Assembly (NCBI GenBank): GCA_033026295.1
Contig: JAUPFM010000098.1
Span: forward strand, 60,101-124,100
DNA length: 64,000 nt
Origin: Channa striata
Taxonomy: Eukaryota > Chordata > Actinopteri > Anabantiformes > Channidae
Reading direction: 5' to 3'
A program made the translations under genes and the position numbers. This document shows, in pieces, positions 9,781 to 23,299 of this stretch. A model generated the notes under the pieces. The model was given only the letters and a program-made list of their open reading frames with translations, ran no database searches and had not been told where the DNA came from. Every line of letters starts with the position of its first letter. Position 1 is the stretch's first letter.

Positions 9781-12700
9781 TTAATGTCTTTGAAGGAAAC
9801 GTCCCACAAGCCTGTTTATATGTTCTGCTCAGTGGATTTAAGCTAAATAAGAAGGCAGACACAGTTTTATTTGAGTTTGGTGCAGAAATTGTTCAATACA
9901 AGCTTGGCTTCAAAACAGCATTTTCTCGCTGAGAAAAGGCGATTCGAGCATAAAAGGATGCTTGAATTACATGCATTTACTGTCTTTTAAGGAAACATCC
10001 CACAAGCTTGTTTATATGTTCTTCTGAGTGGATTTAGGCTAAATAAGAAGGCAGACACAGTTTTATTTGAGTTTGGTGCTGAAATTGTTAAATACAAGCT
10101 TGGCTTCAAAACAGCATTTTTCGCTGAGAAAAGGCGATTATTGAAAGCATAAAAGGATGCTTGAATTACATGCATTGACTGTCTTTTAAGGAAACATGCC
10201 ACAAGCTTATTTTGAGTCTCTCCTGAGTGGATTTAGGCTAAATAAGAAGGCAGACACATTTTTATCTGAGTTTGGTGCAGAAATTGTTCAATACAAGCTT
10301 GGCTTCAAAACAGCATTTTCTCTCTGAGAAAAGGCGATTATGAGCATAAAAGGATGCTTGAATTACATGCATTTACTGTCTTTGAAGGAAACGTCCACAA
10401 GCTTGTTTATATTTTCTGCTCAGTGGATTTAAGCTAAATAAGAAGGCAGAAACAGTTTTATTTGAGTTTGGTGCAGAAATTGTTCAATACAAGCTTGGCT
10501 TCAAAACAGCATTTTCTCGCTGAGAAAAGGCGATTTTGAAAGCATAAAAGGATGCTTTAATTACATGCATTTACTGTCTTTTAAGGAAACATCCCACAAG
10601 CTTGTTTATATGTTCTGCTGAGTGGATTTAGGCTAAATAAGAAGGCAGACACAGTTTTATTTGAGTTTGGTGCAGAAATTGTTCAATACAAGCTTGGCTT
10701 CAAAACAGCATTTTCACGCTGAGAAAAGGCGATTGCGAGCATAAAAGCATGCTTGAATTACATGCATTGACTGTCTTTTAAGGAAACATGCCACATACTT
10801 ATTTTGAGTCTCTCCTGAGTGGATTTAGGCTAAATAACAAGGCAGAAACAGTTTTATTTGCGTTTGGTGCAGAAATTGTTCAATACAAGCTTGGCTTCAA
10901 AACAGCATTTTCTCGCTGAGAAAAGGCGATTGCGAGCATAAAAGGATGCTTGAATTACATGCATTGACTGTCTTTTAAGGAAACGTCCCACAAGCTTATT
11001 TATATGTTCTGCTGAGTGGATTTAGGCTAAATAAGAAGGCAGACACAGTTTTATTTGAGTTTGGTGCAGAAATTGTGCAATACAAGCTTGGCTTCAAAAC
11101 ATCATTTTCTCGCTGAGAAAAGGCGATTGCGAGCATAAAAGCATGCTTGAGTTACATGCATTGACTGTCTTTTAAGGAAACATGCCACAAGCTTGTTTAT
11201 ATGTTCTGCTGAGTGGATTTAGGCTAAATAAGAAGGCAGACACAGTTTTATTTGAGTTTGGTGCAGAAATTGTTCAATACAAGCTTGGCTTCAAAACAGC
11301 ATTTTCTCGCTGAGAAAAGGCGATTGCGAGCATAAAAGGATGCTTGATTTACATGCATTGACTGTCTTTTAAGGAAACATCCCACAAGCTTGTTTATATG
11401 TTCTGCTGAGAGCATTTAGGCTAAATAAGAAGGCAGACACAGTTTTATTTGAGTTTGGTGCAGAAATTGTTCAATACAAGCTTGGCTTCAAAACAGCATT
11501 TTCTCGCTGAGAAAAGGCGATTCTGAGCATAAAAGGATGCTTGAATTACATGCATTTAATGTCTTTGAAGGAAACGTCCCACAAGCCTGTTTATATGTTC
11601 TGCTCAGTGGATTTAAGCTAAATAAGAAGGCAGACACAGTTTTATTTGAGTTTGGTGCAGAAATTGTTCAATACAAGATTGGCTTCAAAACAGCATTTTC
11701 TCGCTGAGAAAAGGCGATTGCGAGCATAAAAGGATGCTTGAATTACATGCATTTACTGTCTTTGAAGGAAACGTCCCACAAGCCTGTTTATATGTTCTGC
11801 TCAGTTGATTTAAGCTTAATAAGAAGGCAGACACAGTTTTATTTGAGTTTGGTGCAGAAATTGTTCAATACAAGCTTGGCTTCAAAACAGCATTTTCTCG
11901 CTGAGAAAAGGCGATTACGAGCATAAAAGGATGCTTGAATTACATGCATTGACTGTCTTTTAAGGAAACATCCCACAAGCTTGTTTATATGTTCTGCTGA
12001 GTGGATTTAGGCTAAATAAGAAGGCAGACACAGTTTTATTTGAGTTTGGTGCAGAAATTGTTCAATACAAGCTTGGCTTCAAAACAGCATTTTCTCGCTG
12101 AGAAAAGGCGATTGCGAGCATAAAAGGATGCTTGAATTACACGCATTTACTGTCTTTTAAGGAAACATGCCACAAGCTTATTTTGAGTCTCTCCTGAGTG
12201 GATTTAGACTAAATAAGAAGGCAGACACAGTTTTATTTGAGTTTGGTGCAGAAATTGTTCAATACAAGCTTGGCTTCAAAACAGCATTTTCTCGCTGAGA
12301 AAAGGCGATTCTGACATAAAAGGATGCTTGAATTACATGCATTGACTGTCTTTTAAGGAAACATGCCACAAGCTTATTTTCAGTCTTTCCTGAGTGGATT
12401 TAGGCTAAATAAGAAGGGAGACACAGTTTTATTTCAGTTTGGTGCAGAAATTGTTCAATACAAGCTTGGCTTCAAAACAGCATTTTTTCGCTGAGAAAAG
12501 GCGATTGCGAGCATAAAAGGATGCTTGAATTACATGCATTGACTGTCTTTTAAGGAAACATCCCACAAGCTTGTTTATATGTTCTGCTGAGTAGATTTAG
12601 GCTAAATAAGAAGGCAGACACAGTTTTATTTGAGTTTGGTGCAGAAATTGTTCAATACAAGCTTGGCTTCAAAACAGCATTTTCACGCTGAGAAAAGGCG

Positions 12701-13194
12701 ATTACGAGCATAAAAGGATGCTTGAATTACATGCATTGACTGTCTTTTAAGGAAACATCCCACAAGCTTGTTTATATGTTCTGCTGAGTGGATTTAGGCT
12801 AAATAAGAAGGCAGACACAGTTTTATTTGAGTTTGGTGCAGAAATTGTTCAATACAAGCTTGGCTTCAAAACAGCATTTTCTCGCTGAGAAAAGGCGATT
12901 GCGAGCATAAAAGGATGCTTGACTTACATGCATTGACTGTCTTTTAAGGAAACATGCCACAAGCTTATTTTGAGTCTCTCCTGAGTGGATTTAGGCTAAA
13001 TAAGAAGGCAGACACAGTTTTATTTGAGTTTGGTGCAGAAATTGTTCAATACAAGCTTGGCTTCAAAACAGCATTTTCTCGCTGAGAAAAGGCGATTAAG
13101 TAGCATAAAAGGATGCTTGAATTACATGCATTGACTGTCTTTTAAGGAAACATGCCACAAGCTTATTTTGAGTCTCTCCTGAGTGGATTTAGGC
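9781..13194 (+). repeat. Monomers between A1 and A2
   Basis: About 17 monomers do not align as one block with the A copies but reuse their variants. Examples are TTCTTCTGAG with GTGCTGAAATTG (about 10020-10080), CACATTTTTATCTG (10256, shared with 2016), AACAAGGCAGAAACAG (about 10836), AGAAGGGAGACAC (about 12411) and GAGTAGATTT (about 12589). There is no open frame beyond about 70 codons and no non-satellite sequence. Confidence 0.75.
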
Positions 13195-16100
13195 TAAATA
13201 AGAAGGCAGACACAGTTTTATTTGAGTTTGGTGCAGAAATTGTTCAATACAAGCTTGGCTTCAAAACAGCATTTTCTCGCTGAGAAAAGGCGATTGCGAG
13301 CATAAAAGGATGCTTGAATTACATGCATTGACTGTCTTTTAAGGAAACGTCCACAAGCTTGTTTATATGTTCTGCTGAGTGGATTTAGGCTAAATAAGAA
13401 GGCAGACACAGTTTTATTTGAGTTTGGTGCAGAAATTGTTCAATACAAGCTTGGCTTCAAAACAGCATTTTCTCGCTGAGAAAAGGCGATTTGAGCATAA
13501 AAGGATGCTTGAATTACATGATTTACTGTCTTTGAAGGAAACGTCCCACAAGCCTGTTTATATGTTCTGCTCAGTGGATTTAAGCTAAATAAGAAGGCAG
13601 ACACAGTTTTATTTGAGTTTGGTGCAGAAATTGTTCAATACAAGCTTGGCTTCAAAACAGCATTTTCACGCTGAGAAAAGGCGATTGCGAGCATAAAGGA
13701 TGCTTGAATTACATGCATTGACTGTCTTTTAAGGAAACATGCCACATACTTATTTTGAGTCTCTCCTGAGTGGATTTAGGCTAAATAAGAAGGCAGACAC
13801 AGTTTTATTTGCGTTTGGTGCAGAAATTGTTCAATACAAGCTTGGCTTCAAACAGCATTTTCACGCTGAGAAAAGGCGATTGCGAGCATAAAAGGATGCT
13901 TGAATTACATGCATTGACTGTCTTTGAAGGAAACGTCCCACAAGCCTGTTTATATGTTCTGCTCAGTGGATTTAAGCTAAATAAGAAGGCAGACACAGTT
14001 TTATTTGAGTTTGGTGCAGAAATTGTTCAATACAAGCTTGGCTTCAAAACAGCATTTTCTCGCTGAGAAAAGGCGATTCTGACATAAAAGGATGCTTGAA
14101 TTACATGCATTTACTGTCTTTTAAGGAAACGTCCACAAGCTTGTTTATATGTTCTGCTGAGTGGATTTAGGCTAAATAAGAAGGCAGACACAGTTTTATT
14201 TGAGTTTGGTGCAGAAATTGTTCAATACAAGCTTGGCTTCAAAACAGCATTTTCTCGCTGAGAAAAGGCGATTTGAGCATAAAAGGATGCTTGAATTACA
14301 TGATTTACTGTCTTTTAAGGAAACATCCACAAGCTTGTTTATATGTTCTGCTTAGTGGATTTAGGCTAAATAAGAAGGCAGACACAGTTTTATTTGAGTT
14401 TGGTGCAGAAATTGTTCAATACAAGCTTGGCTTCAAAACAGCATTTTCTCGCTGAGAAAAGGCGATTAGAGCATAAAAGGATGCTTGAATTACATGCATT
14501 TACTGTCTTTTAAGGAAACATCCCACAAGCTTGTTTATATGTTCTGCTGAGTGGATTTAGGATAAATAAGAAGGCAGACACAGTTTTATTTGAGTTTGGT
14601 GCAGAAATTGTTCAATACAAGCTTGGCTTCAAAACAGCATTTTCACGCTGAGAAAAGGCGATTGCGAGCATAAAAGGATGCTTGAATTACATGCATTGAC
14701 TGTCTTTTAAGGAAACATGCCACATACTTATTTTGAGTCTCTCCTGAGTGGATTTAGGCTAAATAAGAAGGCAGACACAGTTTTATTTGAGTTTGGTGCA
14801 GAAATTGTTCAATACAAGCTTGGCTTCAAAACAGCATTTTCTCGCTGAGAAAAGGCGATTTGAGCATAAAAGGATGCTTGAATTACATGCATTTACTGTC
14901 TTTTAAGGAAACATCCCACAAGCTTGTTTATATGTTCTGCTTAGTGGATTTAGGCTAAATAAGAAGGCAGACACAGTTTTATTTGAGTTTGGTGCAGAAA
15001 TTGTTCAATACAAGCTTGGCTTCAAAACAGCATTTTCTCGCTGAGAAAAGGCGATTTGCGAGCATAAAAGGATGCTTGATTTACATGCATTGACTGTCTT
15101 TTAAGGAAACATGCCACATACTTATTTTGAGTCTCTCCTGAGTGGATTTAGGCTAAATAACAAGGCAGACACAGTTTTATTTGCGTTTGGTGCAGAAATT
15201 GTTCAATACAAGCTTGGCTTCAAAACAGCATTTTCACGCTGAGAAAAGGCGATTGCGAGCATAAAAGGATGCTTGAATTACATGCATTGACTGTCTTTGA
15301 AGGAAACGTCCAAGAAGCCTGTTTATATGTTCTGCTCAGTGGATTTAAGCTAAATAAGAAGGCAGACACAGTTTTATTTGAGTTTGGTGCAGAAATTCTT
15401 CAATACAAGCTTGGCTTCAAAACAGCATTTTCTCACTGAGAAAAGGCGATTGCGAGCGTAAAAGGATGCTTGAATTACATGCATTTACTGGCTTTTAAGG
15501 AAACATGCCACAAGCTTATGTTCAGTCTTTCCTGAGTGGATTCAGGCTAAATAAGAAGGCAGACACAGTTTTATTTGAGTTTGGTGCAGAAATTGTTCAA
15601 TACAAGCTTGGCTTCAAAACAGCATTTTCTCGCTGAGAAAAGGCGATTGCGAGCATAAAAGGATGCTTGAATTACATGCATTGACTGTCTTTGAAGGAAA
15701 CATGCCACAAACTTGTTTGTATGTTCTGCTGAGTGGATTTAGGCTAAATAAGAAGGCAGACACAGTTTTATTTGAGTTTGGTGCAGAAATTGTTCAATAC
15801 AAGCTTGGCTTCAAAACAGCATTTTCTCGCTAAGAAAAGGCGATTGCGAGCATAAAAGGATGCTTGAATTACATGCATTTACTGTCTTTGAAGGAAACGT
15901 CCCACAAGCCTGTTTATATGTTCTGCTCAGTGGATTTAAGCTAAATAAGAAGGCAGACACAGTTTTATTTGAGTTTGGTGCAGAAATTGTTCAATACAAG
16001 CTTGGCTTCAAAACAGCATTTTTCGCTGAGAAAAGGCGATTGCGAGCATAAAAGGATGCTTGAATTACATGCATTTACTGTCTTTTAAGGAAACATCCCA

Positions 16101-19100
16101 CAAGCTTGTTTATATGTTCTTCTGAGTGGATTTAGGCTAAATAAGAAGGCAGACACAGTTTTATTTGAGTTTGGTGCTGAAATTGTTCAATACAAGCTTG
16201 GCTTCAAAACAGCATTTTCTCGCTGAGAAAAGGCGATTCTGAGCATAAAAGGATGCTTGAATTACATGCATTGACTGTCTTTTAAGGAAACATGCCACAT
16301 ACTTATTTTGAGTCTCTCCTGAGTGGATTTAGGCTAAATAATGAGGCAGAAACAGTTTTATTTGCGTTTGGTGCAGAAATTGTTCAATACAAGCTTGGCT
16401 TCAAAACAGCATTTTCTCGCTGAGAAAAGGCGATTTGCGAGCATAAAAGGATGCTTGAATTACATGCATTTACTGTCTTTGAAGGAAACGTCCCACAAGC
16501 CTGTTTATATGTTCTGCTCAGTGGATTTAAGCTAAATAAGAAGGCAGACACAGTTTTATTTGAGTTTGGTGCAGAAATTGTTCAATACAAGCTTGGCTTC
16601 AAAACAGCATTTTCTCGCTGAGAAAAAGGCGATTGCAAGCATAAAAGGATGCTTGAATTACATGATTTACTGTCTTTTAAGGAAACATCCCACAAGCTTG
16701 TTTATATGTTCTGCTTAGTGGATTTAGGCTAAATAAGAAGGCAGACACAGTTTTATTTGAGTTTGGTGCAGAAATTGTTCAATACAAGCTTGGCTTCAAA
16801 ACAGCATTTTCTCGCTGAGAAAAGGCGATTATGAGCATAAAAGGATGCTTGAATTACATGCATTGACTGTCTTTTAAGGAAACATGCCACATACTTTTTG
16901 AGTCTCTCCTGAGTGGATTTAGGCTAAATAACAAGGCAGACACAGTTTTATTTGCGTTTGGTGCAGAAATTGTTCAATACAAGCTTGGCTTCAAAACAGC
17001 ATTTTCACGCTGAGAAAAGGCGATTGCGAGCATAAAAGGATGCTTGAATTACATGCATTTACTGTCTTTTAAGGAAACATGCCACTAGCTTATTTTGAGT
17101 CTCTCCTGAGTGGATTTAGGCTAAATAAGAAGGCAGACACAGTTTTATTTGAGTTTGGTGCAGAAATTGTTCAATACAAGCTTGGCTTCAAAACAGCATT
17201 TTTCGCTGAGAAAAGGCGATTGCGAGCATAAAAGGATGCTTGAATTACATGCATTGACTGTCTTTTAAGGAAACATGCCACAAGCTTATTTTGAGTCTCT
17301 CCTGAGTGGATTTAGGCTAAATAAGAAGGCAGACACAGTTTTATTTGAGTTTGGTGCAGAAATTGTTCAATACAAGCTTGGCTTCAAAACAGCATTTTCT
17401 CGCTGAGAAAAGGCGATTGCGAGCATAAAAGGATGCTTGAATTACATGCATTTACTGTCTTTGAAGGAAACGTCCCACCAGCCTGTTTATATGTTCTGCT
17501 GAGTGGATTTAGGCTAAATAAGAAGGCAGACACAGTTTTATTTGAGTTTGGTGCAGAAATTGTTCAATACAAGCTTGGCTTCAAAACAGCATTTTCGATG
17601 AAAAAGGCGATTGAGCGTAAAAGGATGCTTGAATTAAATGCATTGACTGTCTTTTAAGGAAACATCCCACAAGCTTGTTTATATATTCTGCTGAGAGGAT
17701 TTAGGCTAAATAAGAAGGCAGACACAGTTTTATTTGAGTTTGGTGCAGAAATTGTTCAATACAAGCTTGGCTTCAAAACAGCATTTTCTCGCTGAGAAAA
17801 GGCGATGCGAGCATAAAAGGATGCTTGAATTACATGATTTACTGTCTTTTAAGGAAACATCCACAAGCTTGTTTATATGTTCTGCTTAGTGGATTTAGGC
17901 TAAATAAGAAGGCAGACACAGTTTTATTTGAGTTTGGTGCAGAAATTGTTCAATACAAGCTTGGCTTCAAAACAGCATTTTCTCGCTGAGAAAAAGCGAT
18001 TATGAGCATAAAAGGATGCCTGAATTACATGCATTGACTGTATTTTAAGGAAACATGCCACAAGCTTATTTTGAGTCTCTCCTGAGTGGATTTAGGCTAA
18101 ATAAGAAGGCAGACACAGTTTTATTTGAGTTTGGTGCAGAAATTGTTCAATACAAGCTTGGCTTCTAAACAGCATTTTCACGCTGAGAAAAGGCGATTGC
18201 GAGCATAAAAGGATGCTTGAATTACATGCATTTAATGTCTTTGAAGGAAACGTCCCACAAGCCTGTTTATATGTTCTGCTCAGTGGATTTAAGCTAAATA
18301 AGAAGGCAGACACAGTTTTATTTGAGTTTGGTGCAGAAATTGTTCAATACAAGCTTGGCTTCAAAACAGCATTTTCTCGCTGAGAAAAGGCGACTGCGAG
18401 CATAAAAGGATGCTTGAATTACATGCATTTACTGTCTTTGAAGGAAACGTCCCACATGCCTGTTCATATGTTCTGCAAAGTGGATTTAAGCTAAATAAGA
18501 AGGCAGACACAGTTTTATTTGAGTTTGGTGCAGAAATTGTTCAATACAAGCTTGGCTTCAAAACAGCATTTTCTCGCTGGGAATAGGCGATTGCGAGCAT
18601 AAAAGGATGCTTGAATTACATGCATTGACTGTCTTTTAAGGAAACATCCCACAAGCTTGTTTATATGTTCTGCTGAGTAGATTTAGGCTAAATAAGAAGG
18701 CAGACACAGTTTTATTTGAGTTTGGTGCAGAAATTGTTCAATACAAGCTTGGCTTCAAAACAACATTTTCTCGCTGAGAAAAGGCGATTGCGAGCATAAA
18801 GGATGCTTGAATTACATGCATTTACTGTCTTTTAAGGAAACATCCCACAAGCTTGTTTATATGTTCTGCTTAGTGGATTTAGGATAAATAAGAAGGCAGA
18901 CACAGTTTTATTTGAGTTTGGTGCAGAAATTGTTCAATACAAGCTTGGCTTCAAAACAGCATTTTCTCGCTGAGAAAAGGCGATTTGCAGCGTAAAAGGA
19001 TGCTTGAATTAAATGCATTTACTGTCTTTTAAGGAACCATGCCACAAGCTTATTTTCAGTCTTTCCTGAGTGGATTTAGGCTAAATAAGAAGGGAGACAC

Positions 19101-20590
19101 AGTTTTATTTGAGTTTGGTACAGAAATTGTTCAATACAAGCTTGGCTTCAAAACATCATTTTCTCGCTGAGAACAGGCGATTGCGAGCATAAAAGGATGC
19201 TTGAATTACATGCATTGACTGTCTTTGAAGGAAACGTCCCACAAGCCTGTTTATATGTTCTGCTCAGTGGATTTAAGCTAAATAAGAAGGCAGACACAGT
19301 TTTATTTGAGTTTGGTGCAGAAATTGTTCAATACAAGCTTGGCTTCAAAACAGCATTTTCACGCTGAGAATAGGCGATTGCGAGCATAAAAGGATGCTTG
19401 AATTACATGCATTTACTGTCTTTTAAGGAAACATCCCACAAGCTTATTTTCAGTCTTTCCTGAGTGGATTTAGGCTAAATAAGAAGGCAGACACAGTTTT
19501 ATTTGAGTTTGGTGCAGAAATTTTTCAATACAAGCTTGGCTTCAAAACAACATTTTCTCGCTGAGAAAAGGCTGCGAGCATAAAAGGATGCTTGAATTAC
19601 ATGCATTGACTGTCTTTTAAGGAAACATGCCACAAGCTTATTTTGAATCTCTCCTTAGTGGATTTAGGCTAAATAAGAAGGCAGACACAGTTTTATTTGC
19701 GTTTGGTGCAGAAATTGTTCAATACAAGCTTGGCTTCAAAACAGCATTTTCACGCTGAGAAAAGGCGATTGCGAGCATAAAAGGATGCTTGAATTGCATG
19801 CATTTAATGTCTTTGAAGGAAACGTCCACAAGCCTGTTTATATGTTCTGCTCAGTGGATTTAAGCTAAATAAGAAGGCAGACACAGTTTTAATTGAGTTT
19901 GGTGCAGAAATTGTTCAATACAAGCTTGGCTTCAAAACAGCATTTTCTCGCTGAAAAAGGCGATTGTTAAGCGTAAAAGGATGCTTGAATTACATGCATT
20001 TACTGTCTTTTAAGGAAACATCCACAAGCTTGTTTATAAGTTCTGCTGAGTTGATTTAGGCTAAATAAGAAGGCAGACACAGTTTTATTTGAGTTTGGTG
20101 CAGAAATTGTTCAATACAAGCTTGGCTTCAAAACAGCATTTTCTCGCTGAGAAAAGGCGATTGCGAGCATAAAAGGATGCCTGAATTACATGCATTGACT
20201 GTCTTTTAAGGAAACATGCCACAAGCTTATTTTGATTTTCTCCTGAGTGGATTTAGGCTAAATAAGAAGGCAGACACAGTTTTATTTGAGTTTGGTGCAG
20301 AAATTGTTCAATACAAGCTTGGCTTCAAAACAGCATTTTCTCGCTGAGAAAAGGCGATTGCGAGCATAAAAGGATGCTTGAATTACATGCATTGACTGTC
20401 TTTTAAGGAAACATGCCACTAGCTTATTTTGAGTCTCTCCTGAGTTGATTTAGGCTAAATAAGAAGGCAGACACAGTTTTATTTGAGTTTGGTGCAGAAA
20501 TTGTTCAATACAAGCTTGGCTTCAAAACAGCATTTTCTCGCTGAGAAAAGGCGATTTATGAGCATAAAAGGATGCTTGAATTACATGCAT
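13195..20590 (+). repeat. Higher-order repeat A, copy 2 (A2)
   Basis: This carries the same ordered markers as A1: TATGTTCAGTC (15517), CACCAGCCTG (17476), GACTGTATTTTAAGG (about 18030), CTTCTAAACAG (about 18163), CTGGGAATAGG (about 18567), AAGGAACCATGCC (19031), GAGAACAGG (about 19168), GAATCTCTCCTTAG (about 19644) and TTGATTTTCTCCTG (about 20231). Differences from A1 are mostly in the linker after GGCGATT and in one- or two-base indels (CCC/CC, CTC/C). Larger differences are the missing monomer near 17.59 kb and a swapped monomer at about 19.40-19.50 kb, where subtype L with CAGTCTTTCC replaces A1's subtype G. Confidence 0.85.
19518..19706 (+). repeat. GGCTGCGAGC cassette, A2 copy
   Basis: This is in the same position within the A unit as the 8711 copy and has the same GAATCTCTCCTTAG variant in the second monomer. 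It was therefore inherited with the HOR duplication. Confidence 0.8.
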
Positions 20591-20890
20591 TGACTGTCTT
20601 TTAAGGAAACATCCCACAAGCTTGTTTATATGTTCTGCTGAGAGGATTTAGGCTAAATAAGAAGGCAGACACAGTTTTATTTGAGTTTGGTGCAGAAATT
20701 GTTCAATACAAGCTTGGCTTAAAACAGCATTTTCTCGCTGAGAAAAGGCGATTCTGAGCATAAAAGGATGCTTGAATTACATGATTTACTGTCTTTTAAG
20801 GAAACATCCCACAAGCTTGTTTTGAGTCTCTCCTGAGTGGATTTAGGCTAAATAAGAAGGCAGACACAGTTTTATTTGAGTTTGGTGCAG

Positions 20891-21079
20891 AAATTTTTCA
20901 ATACAAGCTTGGCTTCAAAACAACATTTTCTCGCTGAGAAAAGGCTGCGAGCATAAAAGGATGCTTGAATTACATGCATTGACTGTCTTTTAAGGAAACA
21001 TGCCACAAGCTTATTTTGAGTCTCTCCTTAGTGGATTTAGGCTAAATAAGAAGGCAGACACAGTTTTATTTGCGTTTGG
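20891..21079 (+). repeat. GGCTGCGAGC cassette, extra copy
   Basis: The same linked variants occur here, but with GAGTCTCTCCTTAG where the 8711 and 19518 copies have GAATCTC. It lies outside the aligned A2 block, so it is a displaced copy. A second copy follows 391 bp downstream. Confidence 0.78.
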
Positions 21080-21281
21080 TGCAGAAATTGTTCAATACAA
21101 GCTTGGCTTCAAAACAGCATTTTCACGCTGAGAAAAGGCGATTGCGAGCATAAAAGGATGCCTGAATTACATGCATTGACTGTCTTTTAAGGAAACATGC
21201 CACAAGCTTATTTTGAGTCTCTCCTGAGTGGATTTAGGCTAAATAAGAAGGCAGACACAGTTTTATTTGAGTTTGGTGCAG

Positions 21282-21470
21282 AAATTTTTCAATACAAGCT
21301 TGGCTTCAAAACAACATTTTCTCGCTGAGAAAAGGCTGCGAGCATAAAAGGATGCTTGAATTACATGCATTGACTGTCTTTTAAGGAAACATGCCACAAG
21401 CTTATTTTGAGTCTCTCCTTAGTGGATTTAGGCTAAATAAGAAGGCAGACACAGTTTTATTTGCGTTTGG
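21282..21470 (+). repeat. GGCTGCGAGC cassette, tandem duplicate
   Basis: This repeats the preceding cassette 391 bp (two monomers) downstream, also with GAGTCTCTCCTTAG. Confidence 0.78.
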
Positions 21471-23299
21471 TGCAGAAATTGTTCAATACAAGCTTGGCTT
21501 CAAAACAGCATTTTCACGCTGAGAAAAGGCGATTGCGAGCATAAAAGGATGCTTGAATTACATGCATTTAATGTCTTTGAAGGAAACGTCCACAAGCCTG
21601 TTTATATGTTCTGCTCAGTGGATTTAAGCTAAATAAGAAGGCAGACACAGTTTTATTTGAGTTTGGTGCAGAAATTGTTCAATACAAGCTTGGCTTCAAA
21701 ACAGCATTTTCTCGCTGAGAAAAGGCGACTCATGAGCATAAAAGGATGCTTGAATTACATGCATTTACTGTCTTTGAAGGAAACGTCCCACAAGCCTGTT
21801 TATATGTTCTGCAAAGTGGATTTAAGCTAAATAAGAAGGCAGACACAGTTTTATTTGAGTTTGGTGCAGAAATTTTTCAATACAAGCTTGGCTTCAAAAC
21901 AGCATTTTCTCGCTGGGAATAGGCGATTATGCGAGCATAAAAGGATGCTTGAATTACATGCATTGACTGTCTTTTAAGGAAACATCCCACAAGCTTGTTT
22001 ATATGTTCTGCTGAGTAGATTTAGGCTAAATAAGAAGGCAGACACAGTTTTATTTGAGTTTGGTGCAGAAATTGTTCAATACAAGCTTGGCTTCAAAACA
22101 GCATTTTCTCGCTGAGAAAAGGCGATTTGAGCATAAAAGGATGCTTGAATTACATGCATTGACTGTCTTTTAAGGAAACATGCCACAAGCTTATTTTGAG
22201 TCTCTCCTGAGTGGATTTAGGCTAAATAAGAAGGCAGACACAGTTTTATTTGAGTTTGGTGCAGAAATTGTTCAATACAAGCTTGGCTTCAAAACAGCAT
22301 TTTCTCGCTGAGAAAAGGCGATTATGAGCATAAAAGGATGCTTGAATTACATGCATTGACTGTCTTTTAAGGAAACGTCCCACAAGCTTGTTTATATGTT
22401 CTGCTGAGTGGATTTAGGCTAAATAAGAAGGCAGACACAGTTTTATTTGAGTTTGGTGCAGAAATTGTTCAATACAAGCTTGGCTTCAAAACAGCATTTT
22501 CTCGCTGAGAAAAGGCGATTCTGAGTAGCATAAAAGGATGCTTGAATTACATGATTTACTGTCTTTGAAGGAAACGTCCCACAAGCCTGTTTATATGTTC
22601 TGCTCAGTGGATTTAAGCTAAATAAGAAGGCAGACACAGTTTTATTTGAGTTTGGTGCAGAAATTGTTCAATACAAGCTTGGTTTCAAAACAGCATTTTC
22701 ACGCTGAGAAAAGGCGATTGCGAGCATAAAAGGATGCTTGAATTACATGCATTGACTGTCTTTTAAGGAAACATGCCACATACTTATTTTGAGTCTCTCC
22801 TGAGTGGATTTAGGCTAAATAAGAAGGCAGACACAGTTTTATTTGCGTTTGGTGCAGAAATTGTTCAATACAAGCTTGGCTTCAAACAGCATTTTCACGC
22901 TGAGAAAAGGCGATTGCGAGCATAAAAGGATGCTTGAATTACATGCATTGACTGTCTTTGAAGGAAACGTCCACAAGCCTGTTTATATGTTCTGCTCAGT
23001 GGATTTAAGCTAAATAAGAAGGCAGACACAGTTTTATTTGAGTTTGGTGCAGAAATTGTTCAATACAAGCTTGGCTTCAAAACAGCATTTTCTCGCTGAG
23101 AAAAGGCGATTCGAGCATAAAAGGATGCTTGAATTACATGCATTTACTGTCTTTTAAGGAAACGTCCCACAAGCTTGTTTATATGTTCTGCTGAGTGGAT
23201 TTAGGCTAAATAAGAAGGCAGACACAGTTTTATTTGAGTTTGGTGCAGAAATTGTTCAATACAAGCTTGGCTTCAAAACAGCATTTTCTCGCTGAGAAA

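Larger units (their letters stand above)
20591..22069 (+). repeat. Monomers between A2 and A3, with 391-bp duplication
   Basis: About eight monomers. A two-monomer cassette marked by AAATTTTTCAATAC, AACAACATTTT, AAAAGGCTGCGAGC and CTCCTTAGTGG is present twice, with AAATTTTT at 20891 and 21282 (391 bp apart). It is followed by GACTCATGAGC (about 21728) and CTGGGAATAGG (about 21913), markers from the A1 7.6-7.8 kb region. The segment is a patchwork of A pieces. Confidence 0.75.

Noticed and set aside
20891..21470. Mobile element, suggested by the displaced GGCTGCGAGC cassette
   Set aside because: The cassette is two ordinary monomers with linked variants. There are no element ends or coding capacity, so conversion or unequal exchange is sufficient.
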